Shown in pieces: positions 43,650-50,883 of a stretch of 64,000 nucleotides of DNA. A model generated the notes under the pieces. That model was given only the letters and a program-made list of their open reading frames with translations. It made no database searches and had not been told where the DNA came from. Location: positions 1 to 64,000 of the forward strand of contig CBDHCM010000005.1 in the NCBI GenBank assembly GCA_965261105.1. Reading direction: 5' to 3'. Source of the DNA: Aldehydirespirator sp965261105 (GTDB lineage: Bacteria > Actinomycetota > Acidimicrobiia > Acidimicrobiales > Aldehydirespiratoraceae). Within the stretch, counting starts at the first letter, position 1. Every line of letters starts with the position of its first letter. A program made the position numbers and the translations under genes.

Positions 43650-44085
43650 TGAGCGTTGTGGAACCTCGACCGCGCCTTGGCGGGGCCGGCGTCTCGTGAA
43701 GGCGAGATTGCTCCTGCCTTCCAGTCTTCCGCCGTGCATCGGTTCCTTTAGGAAGATGGGGTCTATCTTCCCGCGACACGTCCATCCGCGCCCTGATGTT
43801 CGCGACGCCTCTGTCCCGGATGTTCCGGGCCGCTTGACGTCGGCGTTGTCGGTGTGCCCGCACGCCCGGCACCGGAAGAGCGTTTGGCTCTCGCGGTTCT
43901 TCGACTGCGTGTGGCCGCAGGCGTTGCAGCGCCGGCTGGTGCCGTGCGCCGGTACGAGTTCGATTCGAGTGCCGTGGCCTTCCCCGGCCCGTATCAAGCT
44001 GGCCGTCTGCTCGGCCGGCGCGATACCGAGCAGGCTGCGGTTCAGTTCCCGCCCGTGCAGGGATCCACGACTCCTGCCGGAGCTG
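43650..44085 (-). pseudogene. TnpB C-terminal fragment (zinc-ribbon)
   Basis: Reads HGRELNRSLLGIAPAEQTAS, TRIELVPAHGTSRRCNACGH, and QTLFRCRACGHTDNADV: the CxxC-CxxC ribbon and final RuvC aspartate (NADV) of TnpB. A frameshift after NADV moves into AARNIRDRGVANIRARMDVS, the normal continuation. The catalytic middle is absent. Confidence 0.8.
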
Positions 44086-44160
44086 AGCGGAGCCCGGCGT
44101 CGCTCGCCCGGCCTGCGCGCGGGCGGACCCCCCTGGCTCGCGTTTGTTGGTCGTCCGTGT

Positions 44161-44718
44161 TCAATTACGTGTTCGCTTGGCGGCCTTATCGGGCACTTCG
44201 TGCTGCTCGCTCGCTCCGCTTGCGGGGCTGCCCGGCCGCTGCCCGGGACCTCTCACATTCGGATCCCCGCCGCGCTGTAGCGGCTTGCTACCCGGCAGTG
44301 GTGCCACGGGGCCCAGTTCGTCTTCGCGTAGTCCGGCCTTGCGCAGGTGGGTCCGGATTTCTGTCAGGAACGTGGCTGCCTTTGTGCACTGCTCGTGCGC
44401 CTGGCTTTCTGAGACGTCTCTCGATACGTCGTAGTCCGCGCCGGTGCGTTGTCGCTGACCGCTGGCGAGGTCTCTCCCGCGCTGTTTGTCCACTTCTCCG
44501 GGTTGCACCAGGTGCTCGTTGAACAGCGTCTGCGTTCCCTTGTGTGTCTTCGCCTGCAGCCCTTTCACTGCCAGCGCGGCGTTTGCCGCGTGCATCATGG
44601 CGTAGTAGGCCCGGGACACTGCGTTCTGCGGATCGCGGCTGACGGCGTCCCGGTTTGCCGCGTTGAGGGCATTGGCTGCCCACTTCCAGTGCCGTTTCGC
44701 GATGAGCTCGCTCTTCAT
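44161..44718 (-). CDS. HEPN-domain protein (HepT-like)
   Basis: 185 aa, ATG at 44718 overlapping the stop of the nucleotidyltransferase gene by 4 nt. Core helical HEPN segment: WKWAANALNAANRDAVSRDP, NAVSRAYYAMMHAANAALAV and KAATFLTEIRTHLRKAGL. Residues after about 130 are low-complexity and probably read through into the remnant tnpB DNA. In MntA-HepT systems the HEPN protein is an RNase toxin that the nucleotidyltransferase AMPylates. Confidence 0.75.
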   Translation of the reverse strand: MKSELIAKRHWKWAANALNAANRDAVSRDPQNAVSRAYYAMMHAANAALAVKGLQAKTHKGTQTLFNEHLVQPGEVDKQRGRDLASGQRQRTGADYDVSRDVSESQAHEQCTKAATFLTEIRTHLRKAGLREDELGPVAPLPGSKPLQRGGDPNVRGPGQRPGSPASGASEQHEVPDKAAKRTRN

Positions 44719-45101
44719 AACAGCGTGATCCCCTCGCCTTCGACGGCTTCATGGAACGCCAATCCCCAACTGAGCCCCTTGGCCCATTCAGACTCCGTCC
44801 TCGTCAGCACGCACGGGGCTGCCTTCCAGCACTCGGCCGAGAACACGAGCTCGTCGCCCATCTCCGCGATCCTCTCCTGTGCGTCTGCTGCCTCGTCCTT
44901 GACGATTACCATCACGTCGATGTCGCTCTCGGCTGTCGAATCCCCGCGGGCCTTCGACCCGAAGAGCAGCGCCTTCTTGACGGCCTCGGCGTAGTCGGCG
45001 GCCAGGGTTTCGCGGAACTGCTCGAGCCAGCGTTGCTCGTCGGGGTGCCACCCTTTGGTCACCTCCCCGTGTGTTCGCGTCGGGTTCGGCATTAGTCTCA
45101 T
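44715..45101 (-). CDS. MNT-type nucleotidyltransferase (MntA-like antitoxin)
   Basis: I place the start at the ATG at 45101 (MRLMPNPTRTHGEVTKGW) or 9 nt later; the open frame upstream belongs to flanking sequence. The minimal nucleotidyltransferase motif GSx10DxD is present: LLFGSKARGDSTAESDIDVM. About 128 aa. Directly upstream of and overlapping the HEPN gene, the usual antitoxin-toxin arrangement. Confidence 0.82.
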   Translation of the reverse strand: MRLMPNPTRTHGEVTKGWHPDEQRWLEQFRETLAADYAEAVKKALLFGSKARGDSTAESDIDVMVIVKDEAADAQERIAEMGDELVFSAECWKAAPCVLTRTESEWAKGLSWGLAFHEAVEGEGITLL

Positions 45102-45159
45102 CCTACCAGCGGTGGCGGGTTTCGGGTCGCCGCGTGGCCCGCCGGCGACGCCGGTTGCG

Positions 45160-45528
45160 CTACTTGACGTGTCCTCCTGGTCGCGTCCATCCCTGCGTCT
45201 GCGCGACAGCATTGGTTTCTTCCCACTTACGCATCTGCTCGGCCGCGGCCGCGATGGCGCCCCTGGCGACGATGCTCGGTACGTCCTCGACCCCGGCTCC
45301 TTCTGTCCGCCATGCCGGCCAGTACCTGTACAGGCCCGTCACGCCGCCGGCAGTGTTCCTCTGTAGCGGCTCGTCGCTGCGGTCCGCGAGCAGGTGCTCG
45401 ATGGTGCGGTTGTGGACCGCGCGTTGCTGGACGCACGCTTCCATGATCCGTGCGTTCTGCTCGGGGTCGTGGATGGCGTGGAGCTGCACCGTGCTGCTCA
45501 GGAAGTCGCTCCGGCTTCGCTGTCTCAT
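45160..45528 (-). pseudogene. TnpB N-terminal fragment
   Basis: Reads LHAIHDPEQNARIMEACVQQ, AVHNRTIEHLLADRSDEPLQ, VTGLYRYWPAWRTEGAGVED and AAAAEQMRKWEETN, the N-terminal wedge region of IS605-type OrfB/TnpB as I recall it. The frame then ends 60 bp before the nucleotidyltransferase gene. Same strand as the C-terminal fragment. Confidence 0.6.
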
Positions 45529-45894
45529 TCTCCCGCGAAGCGCTGCGCCCTGGCGGTTCCGGATCCGGCCACTATTCGGTTGTGGTTCTTGGATCCGGCC
45601 AGTGTTCCTGTGCTGCCTTTGGTGAATCCGACCTCTAACTTCTGGCCACCGGCCAGTATTTCTGTGTTTGAGCGGCCACTATTCGTGTGGATGCACAAGT
45701 GGGCGCGGCGGCTGCGGCCGTCGATGCCGAGGTGCACCGCGCCGGCGAGAAGAGCTTCATCGACTTCTCAGGCAAGCGGCCGAGCCTAGTCGACCGGCGC
45801 ACGGGTGAACTGCGGCCGGTCGAGCTGTTCGTCGCCGTGCTCGGCGCCAGCAGCCTCACCCGACGACTCGGACCTTGGGGTCGCCGAGACGCCT

Positions 45895-46191
45895 CTATTT
45901 CTTGTCCCGGAACATCTTGATCGCACCGGCTGTTCCAGCGCCGGCAACCAGGGCGGATGGCAACGGCGTTGGGAGCGCCGTGAGCACGCCGCCGCGCAGA
46001 TCGCGAACCGGCGGACGCGCGCGGCTGGGCTCGCCGCGCGCTGCCAGCGGGAACTTGGCGCGGGCGATTGTCGGGGCCGGACGGCGGGCACCGTCGCTGC
46101 GGCCCAGCACGACCGTCGCCTCGCCGCGCGGGATGGCCAGCGACACGTCGTCGAGCCGGATGGCCGCCGCGCCGGCGTCGTCCTCAGCCAT
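45895..46191 (-). pseudogene. mlaF: mlaF ATPase, broken at Walker A
   Basis: Starts MAEDDAGAAAIRLDDVSLAI and PRGEATVVLGRS, the first strands of a Mla-type ABC ATPase, then diverges exactly at the P-loop (GRSDGARRP instead of a GxGKS motif). The remainder of the frame (ending GAIKMFRDKK) has no ATPase features and derives from other sequence. The ATG overlaps the mlaE stop by one base (TGATG). Confidence 0.65.
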
Positions 46192-46868
46192 CAGGCGTTA
46201 TCCGGGAACATGAGGAAGATCAGCCGCACCAGCACGACGTTGGCCGTGATGAGCAGGATCGACGCCGCCACCACGCTGCGCGTGGCCGCCTGGCCGACCC
46301 CCTGCGTCCCGCCCCGCGTGTGAACGCCGAGGTACGAGGCGGTGATGGCGATGATGAAGCCGAAGACCATCGTCTTGAGGGTGCTCGGAATGTAGTCGGC
46401 GAACTGGACGACCGAGAAGGCCGCGCGGAAGTAGGTGCCGAAGCCCATGCCCGAGACGGCCATCTCCGCGGCCCAGCCGCCGATGATGCCGGTGAAGTTC
46501 ATGACCGAGGTCAGGATGGGCATCGCCAGCATGCAGGCGACCACCCGCGTGACGACCAGGAACTTGAACGAGTCGACCGCCACCGCCTCGAGCGCGTCGA
46601 TCTGCTCGGTGACCTTCATGGCCCCGAGCTCGGCGCCGAAGCGCTCGAGCGAGGCGCGCGTCTGCATCGACAGCACGATCCCGACCGCGAAGCCGGACAC
46701 CGCGATCAGGGGCAGCGAGCGCCAGCCGATCTCGTACAGCTGGCGCGCGGTCTCCTTGATCTCGAATGGCGGCCGGAACATCTCGCGGAGCGCCCGCCCC
46801 GCGAACACGACGGCGTATCCCGCGCCGGCGAGGGGTGTCACGATGAACGTGCGCGCGAAGCCGGGCAT
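46191..46868 (-). CDS. mlaE: MlaE-family lipid-transport permease
   Basis: 225 aa with five or six hydrophobic segments and the MlaE signature: LYEIGWRSLPLIAVSGFAVG, MKVTEQIDALEAVAVDSFKF, VVTRVVACMLAMPILTSVMN. Inner-membrane component of the system that moves phospholipids between the inner and outer membranes. Its ATPase partner downstream is truncated, and no mlaD is nearby, so this operon is probably inactive unless other copies exist. Confidence 0.9.
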   Translation of the reverse strand: MPGFARTFIVTPLAGAGYAVVFAGRALREMFRPPFEIKETARQLYEIGWRSLPLIAVSGFAVGIVLSMQTRASLERFGAELGAMKVTEQIDALEAVAVDSFKFLVVTRVVACMLAMPILTSVMNFTGIIGGWAAEMAVSGMGFGTYFRAAFSVVQFADYIPSTLKTMVFGFIIAITASYLGVHTRGGTQGVGQAATRSVVAASILLITANVVLVRLIFLMFPDNA

Positions 46869-46997
46869 CTGCTCAGGTCCTCCGTTGCGGATGCGGCGCC
46901 GGCAACGTCGGCGCGATCACCATCGTGAGGCGGGCCGAGGCGGCCGGCAAGCCGATTCGTCTTGCCGTACTTGTCGTAGAAGTTCCGACAACGGTGC

Positions 46998-47210
46998 TCA
47001 TCGAGCCGCCAGCGCAGCACGGGCGCCGGGGCCGTCGACGTCGCCCTCGAGCTGGACGGCGCGCAGCCGCGACGCCCGCTGGCGAACAGCCGACTCGGTC
47101 CGGCCGAGGCGATCAGCCAGGTCGACCAGGCCCCGGCCGCCATGCTCCCAGTCGAGCGCCGAGGCCAGGCGTACGGCCGTATCCGCGCTCTCGGTCCAAC
47201 GACGGCCCAT
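46998..47210 (-). CDS. Small helix-turn-helix (Myb/SANT-like) protein, 70 aa
   Basis: From the ATG at 47210 it reads MGRRWTESADTAVRLASALD and LVDLADRLGRTESAVRQRAS, a trihelical DNA-binding pattern with conserved tryptophan. The frame upstream of this ATG is unrelated sequence. A small regulator or a remnant of a larger mobile-element protein. Confidence 0.55.
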   Translation of the reverse strand: MGRRWTESADTAVRLASALDWEHGGRGLVDLADRLGRTESAVRQRASRLRAVQLEGDVDGPGARAALAAR

Positions 47211-47347
47211 GAATCGACCCGTACGCAGGACGGGCCGGCCCCTCACCGGACCGGACCGCCTGCGAAAACCTGCGGTAGACTGGGAGTCGACGCCGGGAAT
47301 ACACCCGGACGTCGATGGCAACTGTCGACCAGACCTTCCCAGGTAGT

Positions 47348-47532
47348 CGACAGAGCCGGCACAGGACTGCTCGGCATGTGGCGAGCGGCGACAAAAGCCC
47401 GACGCCAAGGAACGATGGCGGTGCGAACGGTGCGGAACCGAACACGACCGCGACGTGAACGCCGCGGTGAACATCCACAGGGCCGGCATTTCCGCCCTGG
47501 GCTCGCAAAGCAGCGAACGGGTCGCGGCTTGA
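47348..47532 (+). pseudogene. TnpB C-terminal zinc-ribbon fragment
   Basis: After a TAG the frame reads PAQDCSACGERRQKPDAKER, WRCERCGTEHDRDVNAAVNI and HRAGISALGSQSSERVAA, then TGA at 47530-47532. CxxC-CxxC plus DRDVNAAVNI is the TnpB C terminus. The rest of the gene is missing. The structured RNA candidate at 47613 lies 80 nt downstream, as expected for a TnpB guide RNA scaffold. Confidence 0.75.
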
Positions 47533-47612
47533 GCCAGAAATACAGCCTGGCCGACCCAACGGGTTAGCCAAGTATGTGAATGCCCTCTGAATAGTCTCCG
47601 CCCGCCAGGCGC

Positions 47613-47690
47613 GTCAACGGCGGAGCCGTCCTCCGCTGACGCTCCGGCCCTCCGGGTGCCCCCCCATGGCCCGCTGCGGCTCAAAAGGCC
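47613..47690 (+). ncRNA. Candidate omega/reRNA scaffold, copy A
   Basis: GTCAA, stem CGGC-GGA-GCCG, then TCCTCCGCT, CGCTCCGG, CCTCCGGGTG; a second hairpin CGGCTC ... GAGCCG follows at about 47675-47701. It shares its conserved single-stranded blocks with copies at 54285, 63654 and (minus strand) 57551 while the stem sequences differ. It lies just behind a TnpB tail. Confidence 0.6.
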
Positions 47691-47813
47691 CATAGAGCCG
47701 AAAGGTGCCCTTCCAACTCGCTACACACGACTAGGAAATGCGGTGAGGACGACTATCTCAGGCCCACGTGAGCGAGCAGACGGCCACCGCTCGATCCGAC
47801 GGCCCGGGATCCG

Positions 47814-48779
47814 TCAGAAGTAGTACTTCAGGCCGACCGTTACCGCCAGGTAGCTGATGCCCTCGAATCGCTGCGTGGTGTCGAATGGGGTGACGCCGTC
47901 CGCCTGCACGGGCGCATGGCTGCGGATAAGATCCCAGGTCGCCTCGTCGGTGATATGGCCGAATTGGGCCCAGCGCCCCGTCACGCCGACCGAGGTGTGC
48001 TCGGTCAGCGCGTAGTCGGCGCCGGCGAGCACCTGGAACCCAAACGCTTCTTGACGCACCGTCGTATCGAGGGAGCTGAGGGTACCCGCTGCGGCGCGCT
48101 TGGCGGCGTCCGGCCAGTCCGGCTCAAAGTCGATGCGCAGGTACTCGGCGTCCGGCTTCCGGATGAACTGGTTGGCATAGTGCAGGGTGGTGATGGCCAC
48201 GCCGAGGCCGCCGCCGACGTACGGCGTCCAGGGTGACTCGTTCGGAAAGTCGTAGTACGCGTTGGCGAAGATCTGGTGGGCGGCATAGTCCCGGATCCAC
48301 TCGCGCGGCGGCTGGTCGTGGCTCCACTCGGTGTCCTTGCCCTGGAGCACCACGTTCGTGGTGCTCCCAACCGCAGCGGTGGCGGGCCCCTGGAAACGGG
48401 TGAGATACTCCACCTCGACGCGCACCCGGGCGGCCCGGTAGCCGACAAGGGGGCCGCTCACAACCCCGCCCCCCGGGTCGAACGCGTTGCGCAGGAGTAT
48501 CCCCGGCGTGCTGGCGCGGCACGCCGCGTCGCTGGCCGGCGGGCTGGTCGACGCTGGATAGAGGAGCCAATCGCACCGCGTCGGGTGGTTGACCCCGGTG
48601 ACGCTCGAAGTGAGGGTGGACGCGTGCGCCCGCCCCATCTCGAGGCCGACATAGAAGCCGTCCTGGCCGGTTTGGCCACGGGCGGTAGCCGCCGTCCCCA
48701 GGATTGAGATGCCGAGCACTGCGGCAAGGCCCGCGCGCGCCGCCGATCGCGCGCCGCCGCCGGATGGCGTCAGTCCCAT
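47814..48779 (-). CDS. Outer-membrane beta-barrel protein
   Basis: The ATG at 48779 begins a signal peptide (ARAGLAAVLGISILGTAATA then RGQTGQDG). The 321-aa product has alternating strands (FYVGLEMGRAHAST, SGPLVGYRAARVRVEVEYLT, WTPYVGGGLGVAITTLHYAN, ALTEHTSVGVTGRWAQFGH) and ends VTVGLKYYF with a terminal phenylalanine for outer-membrane assembly. Porin or surface-antigen type; substrate unknown. Intact. Confidence 0.8.
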   Translation of the reverse strand: MGLTPSGGGARSAARAGLAAVLGISILGTAATARGQTGQDGFYVGLEMGRAHASTLTSSVTGVNHPTRCDWLLYPASTSPPASDAACRASTPGILLRNAFDPGGGVVSGPLVGYRAARVRVEVEYLTRFQGPATAAVGSTTNVVLQGKDTEWSHDQPPREWIRDYAAHQIFANAYYDFPNESPWTPYVGGGLGVAITTLHYANQFIRKPDAEYLRIDFEPDWPDAAKRAAAGTLSSLDTTVRQEAFGFQVLAGADYALTEHTSVGVTGRWAQFGHITDEATWDLIRSHAPVQADGVTPFDTTQRFEGISYLAVTVGLKYYF

Positions 48780-48829
48780 GTCGGTATTGTACCAGCGAGC
48801 ACACACGCAGTTCAGGCGCTCGCGGCTCA

Positions 48830-49005
48830 TCAGGCGTCTTTGGGCCCGGGCGGCAGGTCGAACAGAGCCCGGGCCTGGGGCTTGGTCAGGAAGGCATCGA
48901 GGATTTTTCTGAGATGCCGCGCGGCGTCCTGGTCCTTGTCGGCGCGGTTGAGCACACAGGCCCCAGCGAGGATCTTCCACCTCGTGTCGCGCTTCCGTTC
49001 ATTCG
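48830..49005 (-). pseudogene. TraD-like mobilisation protein remnant
   Basis: Minus frame reads KRDTRWKILAGACVLNRADK, HLRKILDAFLTKPQARALFD then LPPGPKDA and stop. This resembles the C-terminal part of small TraD-type conjugation accessory proteins. The N terminus is replaced by an IS66 fragment. Assignment is tentative. Confidence 0.35.
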
Positions 49006-49009
49006 TTTA

Positions 49010-49503
49010 TTCAACAGTCCGCAGCCGCGCGATGCCGTAGTGCTGTCGCAGCAGCGTCGCCACCTTGCTGAACGACAACCCCAATTACTTGTTGAGGATG
49101 ACCGCCCAAGCCACCAGCTGCGGGCCCAGTTGCACCCCGGCCGCCCCGAGCGCATCGGAGCTCTGCAGCCGATGCCGGCCTTGCACCCGGCGCCCGCACG
49201 CCCGGCAGGCGCCAATCGCCACCTCGAACTGACGGACGAGCACGCGCGGGACCGGCAACTCTTCCTGCACCTGGGTGGCCACACCCGTCGGTTGCAGCAC
49301 CCCGCCGCAGTCCGGGCAGGCCGGCGGCAGCGGAACGTGATGCCGTTCATCGACCCGCACTGGCGCCCGGCGGCGCGACGCCACACCATACGCGGCGCCG
49401 GCTCGCCGGCCCGGCCGCTTCGGCGCACCGCTGAGCGGTTTCGCAAACGGTGCCGCTTGGCGACAACCGGCCCGACGCGCCCCGTCAAGTTCCCGCTTCA
49501 GCC
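49010..49503 (-). pseudogene. IS66 TnpC N-terminal half, second copy
   Basis: Nearly identical to residues about 50-210 of the IS66 transposase at 28002 (GRRAGAAYGVASRRRAPVRV; CRACGRRVQGRHRLQSSDAL). A CAA to TAA change gives a stop after VAWAVILNK, and the copy ends at 49010. Its other end is cut by the IS3 remnant at 49504. Confidence 0.85.
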
Positions 49504-49553
49504 GCTGGGGCGCCCCCAGTTTTCTTGGACACGGATTAGAGGGGAGAATCCGA

Positions 49554-49991
49554 ATGTCGAAGGAGGTAGGGGGCATGGTTCGGTCAAGGCGTGTGAAGGG
49601 AGCTGGGTCGGCGCGGACGGAGGGAGCCCGCAGGGCGACCGGAGTCGGCGCCGACCCAGCGGCGGTTGGCGCGGGGGCCTTGGCGCCCGGGCAACGGTGG
49701 AGCGCGAGCCGCAAACGGGACGTGGTTGTGCGGCTGCTGCGCGGCGAGTCGCTGGACACGGTCTCGCGTGAAGTCGGGGTAGAGCTCTATCGCCTGGAGG
49801 CGTGGAAGACCCGGGCGCTGGCCGGTCTCGAGCTCAGTCTGAAGGCGCAGGCCGGTGAGCCGCTGGCCGCCGAGCTGGATGCTGCCAAGCGACACATTGG
49901 TGAGCTGTCGATGGAGAACGAGCTGTTGCGCGAGCGTGGCCGTGCAGCGGAGCGTCGCCTCCCTTTGGCGACGCGGAGGTCGCGACGATGA
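49554..49991 (+). CDS. IS3-type transposase OrfA
   Basis: 145 aa, ATG at 49554. It reads QRWSASRKRDVVVRLLRGES, SREVGVELYRLEAWKTRALA and ELSMENELLRERGRAAERRL, the HTH-plus-coiled-coil OrfA of an IS3 subgroup. The left end of the element is probably TGGGGCGCCCCCAGTTTTC near 49506. The orfB that overlaps its stop is truncated, so the element is dead. Confidence 0.75.
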   Translation: MSKEVGGMVRSRRVKGAGSARTEGARRATGVGADPAAVGAGALAPGQRWSASRKRDVVVRLLRGESLDTVSREVGVELYRLEAWKTRALAGLELSLKAQAGEPLAAELDAAKRHIGELSMENELLRERGRAAERRLPLATRRSRR

Positions 49992-50055
49992 GCGCAACGA
50001 CCTCCGCGACGTCGGGGCGGCGCTATGGTCTCGAGCGGGTGTGTCGAATGTGGGT
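49988..50055 (+). pseudogene. IS3 orfB, first ~22 codons
   Basis: ATG overlaps the orfA stop (ATGA) and reads TSGRRYGLERVCRMW before an IS21 end replaces it at about 50056. Confidence 0.6.
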
Positions 50056-50600
50056 GAGAACGGCGGAGCAAAAATAGACCACAGCGCGGCGGTGTGAAGC
50101 TGCCTGCGGGCGGCGGAAAACCAGACCGCTCGAGTGGTCCACCGAGCATGCCGACGGTGTTCTGTGGAATACAGGAGGGATGTATCGAGTGGAGTTCTAT
50201 GCGGCGGTGCGGCGCAGCGTCTATGTGGAGGGATTGAGCGAGCGGGCGGCGGCCCGGCGCTTCGGGCTGGCCCGGGAGACGGTGCGCAAGATGCTGCGCT
50301 ACCGCCTGCCGCCCGGGTATCGTCGGGCGAAACCGATCCGGTGTCCGAAACTGGACGCCTTCACCGGGGTCATCGATCAAATTCTCACCGACGATCAGCA
50401 GCGCCCGAAGAAACAACGGCACACGGCCAAGCGCATCTGGGAGCGCTTATGCGTCGAGCACGCCTTCACGGGCGGCTACACGATTGTCAAAGACTACGTG
50501 CGCAGGCAGAAGCTGGGCGGGCAAGAGATGTTCGTGCCGCTCGCGCATCCGCCGGGCGACGCCCAGGCCGACTTCGGCGAAGCCCTGGCGGTTCGACCGG
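50056..50600 (+). pseudogene. istA: IS21-C fragment: end repeats and istA N-terminal part
   Basis: Subterminal repeats CAAAAATAGACCA and GAAAACCAGACC at 50076-50130 mark an IS21 end. istA starts at 50180: YRVEFYAAVRRSVYVEGLSE, HTH ERAAARRFGLARETVRKML, FTGGYTIVKDYVRRQKLGGQ, and DAQADFGEALAV with the first catalytic Asp. It is then fused to an IS1182-like fragment. Confidence 0.8.
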
Positions 50601-50883
50601 TCCCCGAAGAACAAGAAGACGTCGAGCGAGGTGTGGCAGTCTCCGCAGGATCCGCACGCGAAGGTCGCGAAGATGAAGGACGGTCGGACGCACTTGGCCC
50701 ACAAGGCCGAGCACGTGGTAGCCGACAAGGGGTACCATAGCGACACGACGCTGGTAGCGCTCGACGAGATTGGGGTTCGCAGCTACGTAATGGAGACCCG
50801 CGGTGTTCGTCGGCTCACTCGCTCATCGCCACACTGCCTGAGCAGGCCGGTCCAGCGAATAGACTTCTTCCACGGGCTGTTAG
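50600..50883 (+). pseudogene. IS1182-like transposase fragment with internal deletion and right end
   Basis: RFDRSPKNKKTSSEVWQSPQ, DPHAKVAKMKDGRTHLAHKA then EHVVADKGYHSDTTLVALDE: related to the transposase at 23804 but about 45 residues between the two last blocks are missing. The right end CCACGGGCTGTTA matches the IS1182/MITE end. IS1380 copy 2 is inserted at the TTAG of that end. Confidence 0.75.

Larger units (their letters stand above)
43579..45680 (-). mobile_element. IS200/IS605-like (tnpB) element carrying an MNT-HEPN pair
   Basis: Between the two istA pieces lie, on the minus strand, a tnpB N-terminal part, the MntA-like and HepT-like genes, and a tnpB C-terminal part. Both margins carry repeated GGCCA-rich motifs: GGCCAGGATTCCTGTG twice at 43592 and 43619, and GGCCAGTATTTCTGTG, GGCCACTATTCGTGTG at 45650-45688. 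No target duplication is seen, as expected for IS200/IS605. Exact ends are uncertain. Confidence 0.55.
43440..45860 (+). pseudogene. istA: istA pieces interrupted by a TnpB/toxin-antitoxin insert
   Basis: At 43440-43578 the plus strand reads YIHRELKRNGVTLQLLWEEY then YRYTQFCEIYRQW, and at 45680-45860 it resumes KWARRLRPSM (one frame) and EVHRAGEKSFIDFSGKRPSL, VELFVAVLGASSLT. These are adjacent parts of an IstA protein, so about 2.1 kb is inserted between RQW and KWARR. The catalytic centre beyond ASSLT is lost at the mlaF remnant. Confidence 0.75.

Noticed and set aside
43588..45690. CRISPR array made of GGCCA-ATT-CTGTG repeats
   Set aside because: Spacing is irregular, repeats are short and variable, and they sit at element ends; better explained as IS200/IS605 end motifs.
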